Positions 53,201 through 56,200 of a stretch of DNA of 64,000 nucleotides are shown here, in pieces. Every line of letters begins with the position of its first letter. Position 1 is the stretch's first letter. The stretch covers positions 248,001 to 312,000 of the forward strand of contig JANEZZ010001866.1 of the NCBI GenBank assembly GCA_026122225.1, read 5' to 3'. The notes under the pieces are model-generated. The model did not search any database. It was not told the origin of the DNA and saw only the letters and a list, made by a program, of their open reading frames with translations. Position numbers and translations under genes: made by a program. The DNA is from Heloderma charlesbogerti (taxonomy: Eukaryota; Chordata; Lepidosauria; Squamata; Helodermatidae).

Positions 53201-56200
53201 CCACGGCAGAAGGCCAGACACTGTAGCTGACCACGAGACATGGAGGACCATTCCATTTGTTTGTGCCAACATCATCTTAATGTGGCTCATTACTTCTGCA
53301 GCCAGCAATAGAAAATACTGATGACAGGGAGGTTTTTTTTAAAAAAAATTATACGCTTGGGAAACCACTCTGGAATTGAAGGATGGAAGAGGAGACCTTT
53401 TTCTCCAGCCCCCCCAAAATTGTTCGCCTGAACAAAGCCCAGCCGCTCAGCACTCAACTGAAATCACACTGCAGCTGTTCCGCACTATGCTCTCTATTGC
53501 TTTGCACTGCGGGGTGGGGGGTGGAGAGGATTTTTCCCTGTATGGGTCTCAATCTAGGATTGCATCAGCGCAGTCATCTCTCTCGGAGCAGACAAGCACT
53601 GCATCTCTCCATAACAACCTAGGCCAGGAGCATTGACATTCAGTTCATGCACCAACCTCAGCTCAGCCTGTCTAGAACTGGAGAAATACCTGTTCCTGCA
53701 AAGAGCGCGGTCAAAAGGTAAACCAGTCCCCTATGCTAAGAGCACGGAATTACGACGATCATTCACTGGGATTTTAATAAGCCAACCTGGCTACTGACAG
53801 TCCTACACAGGAGAGGATGCATGCATGCACATACAGACAGACACGTGACATTCATATGGAAAACCGTGTGGGGCAACCCCAATATTGCTCACCCCAGAAA
53901 AACAAGATTACCTGTGTCTAGCTATATTCCAGTTCCTGAACTCCTGGTTAGCTAGAGATGTCTGTTTACATGTTTAAAACAAAAGTATAAATACCGGGGG
54001 GACGGGGACGTGTGGCACTCTGACTGTTATTGGACCGCAACTCCCATCTGCCCTAGCCAGCATAGCCAACGGCGAGGGCTGATGGGAGCTAGGCACACTG
54101 AAAGCTGCCTTATACTGTGTCAGACCCTGGGCCCATCTATCCCAGTTCTGGCGACACTGACTGGCAGCAGCTCTCCAGGGTTTCAGGCAGGATTCTTTCC
54201 AAGCCCTACCTGGAGACACCGGGGATTGAACCTGGGACCTTCTGCATGCAAAGTATTTGCTCCACCACTGAGCTACAGCCCCTCCTTTGCAGTCCAACAA
54301 CATCTGGAAGGCCCCATGTTCCCCATCCCTGCAGTAAACGAAGACAACATTCATGTCCCTCTCCAAAGAGACCATATGTGCCTATCTTAAAACCCCATTT
54401 CACCTTGAGAAAGAATCACTCTTTTGCCCTCCTAAAGCAGAACTGGCCCCCTCATGATCAAGGCAGAAGTGGCAGTTGGAATGGGCAGGTGACCATGAGG
54501 AAACACAGGACACCAAATGCTCAAGACCACAGAGGTCTCCACCGAAGTGAAGCATAGGGAGATACGGTGCTAGAGATCCATGAACACACTAGTTTTGCTG
54601 GTTGAACACCCTGGCTAAAGTTTTCCTGAGGAGAGCTGTGTGCCGCTGAAAAGCTTGCAGTGAACTAATAAACTGTATTCAATAAAGCAAGTATTACAGT
54701 ATCTCTGAGGAAATACAGTATTCCTAGCAGGGAATGTTCTTTCCCACAACACATTGTTCTTGCCGTTTGGCTGAGAATACTAGGATCTCACACTGCACAC
54801 TTCCTTTTCAACTTCCCAGACATACACACACACACACACACACAGCACCAGGGTGAGATGTTCACCCAAGCCACTGAAGAGGTTGAAGACACAATCACAA
54901 CACAGAGTCAGCACAGCTACTTGGATGGCGATTCGCAACCCCACAGAGATTCACGCAGCAAGACAGTTCATGTGATGAGCCTTTGCCCAACGCAGCTTGG
55001 GGGCAATTCTAACCACATGCACACACCAGCCCTCTTTTTTACAGGTAGTTCCTGTCAGCATGGTGTAACTGACTTCACTTCTCACATGGCCAGCAATCTG
55101 GCTGCTTGAAATCTACACACGGGGATCAAGAAAAAGCACCCTGCGCCCATCCCTTGACACAGATGTTAAATACGGATAGAGTAGGGGTCACTCACTCCTC
55201 TCCCCGTACCCCTCACACCACGTTTGGCCACCAGCAGGTCCTTGTGCCTTTCTCCTTGGGATACAGTTGGCTAAAACCTAGAATGACTGAGGGGTTTTTT
55301 AAGTCCCTCTAAAAAGGGAGTTGCAATTCAAGGGCAGCTCTGACTAACCCCAGCACCCCAGACTCTATGGCAAGGGATGAAGAGTCTTAATGCCCAGAAT
55401 CCAGGCAGTATTTTCGTCTGATTGGGGGGTTATTGATGGCCCAAATACATGGCTGTGGGTGCCATCTGAGGACAGACGTTGGAAGGAGAACTGTACCATC
55501 AGAGATGGAAAGGGGAGTCCATGTTCCCAGGAGGAAAGTTTGGGCTAGAAAAGGGTGAGCAGAAGGTAGATCTCCAGATGCTTTGGACTTCAACTCCCAT
55601 AATCCCTGGCCACTGGCTACGCTGGCTGGGGTTTATGGGAGTTGTAGTTCAAAACGTCTGGCAAGCACCAGGTGAGGCCTACTTCTGAGTTAAAAGAAGA
55701 GCCTCAGAAGCAAGGCTTGGAAAGGCTGGAGGCCTTCCAGAGCTGATACCAGTCAAGACAGAGAACACTGGGGTGCGATGGGCCAACGGCAGAAGGCAGC
55801 TTTGTAAATTCACACCAATTCTCAAGGAGCACCAGAAGGTGTCTGAGGTGCTGGGATTAGTCAGTGCTGCCCCTGAATTGCAACTCCCTTTTTAGCAGGA
55901 CTTTGTTTTGTTTTTAAACTCAAGTCACTCAAGATTTTACCCAACTGCATCCAAGGAGAAAGGCACAAGGACATGCTGGTGGCCAAATGTGGCAGGCAGG
56001 GGGGGGCGCCCAGGGGGAGCAGAGCGAGATCAGAATCTACAGTAAAAGAATACACAAATATTTGAAGTGAGCTGTGTAATTGCATGCAATTTTTTACACT
56101 GAGTTTGGCAAGGGGGGGAGGGGGGGAGAGTGAGAAGGTTGCTATAGGGGCAGCCGTTTGCAAAGCCGTTTGCAAAACGTACAGAATCCAAGCAGTATTT

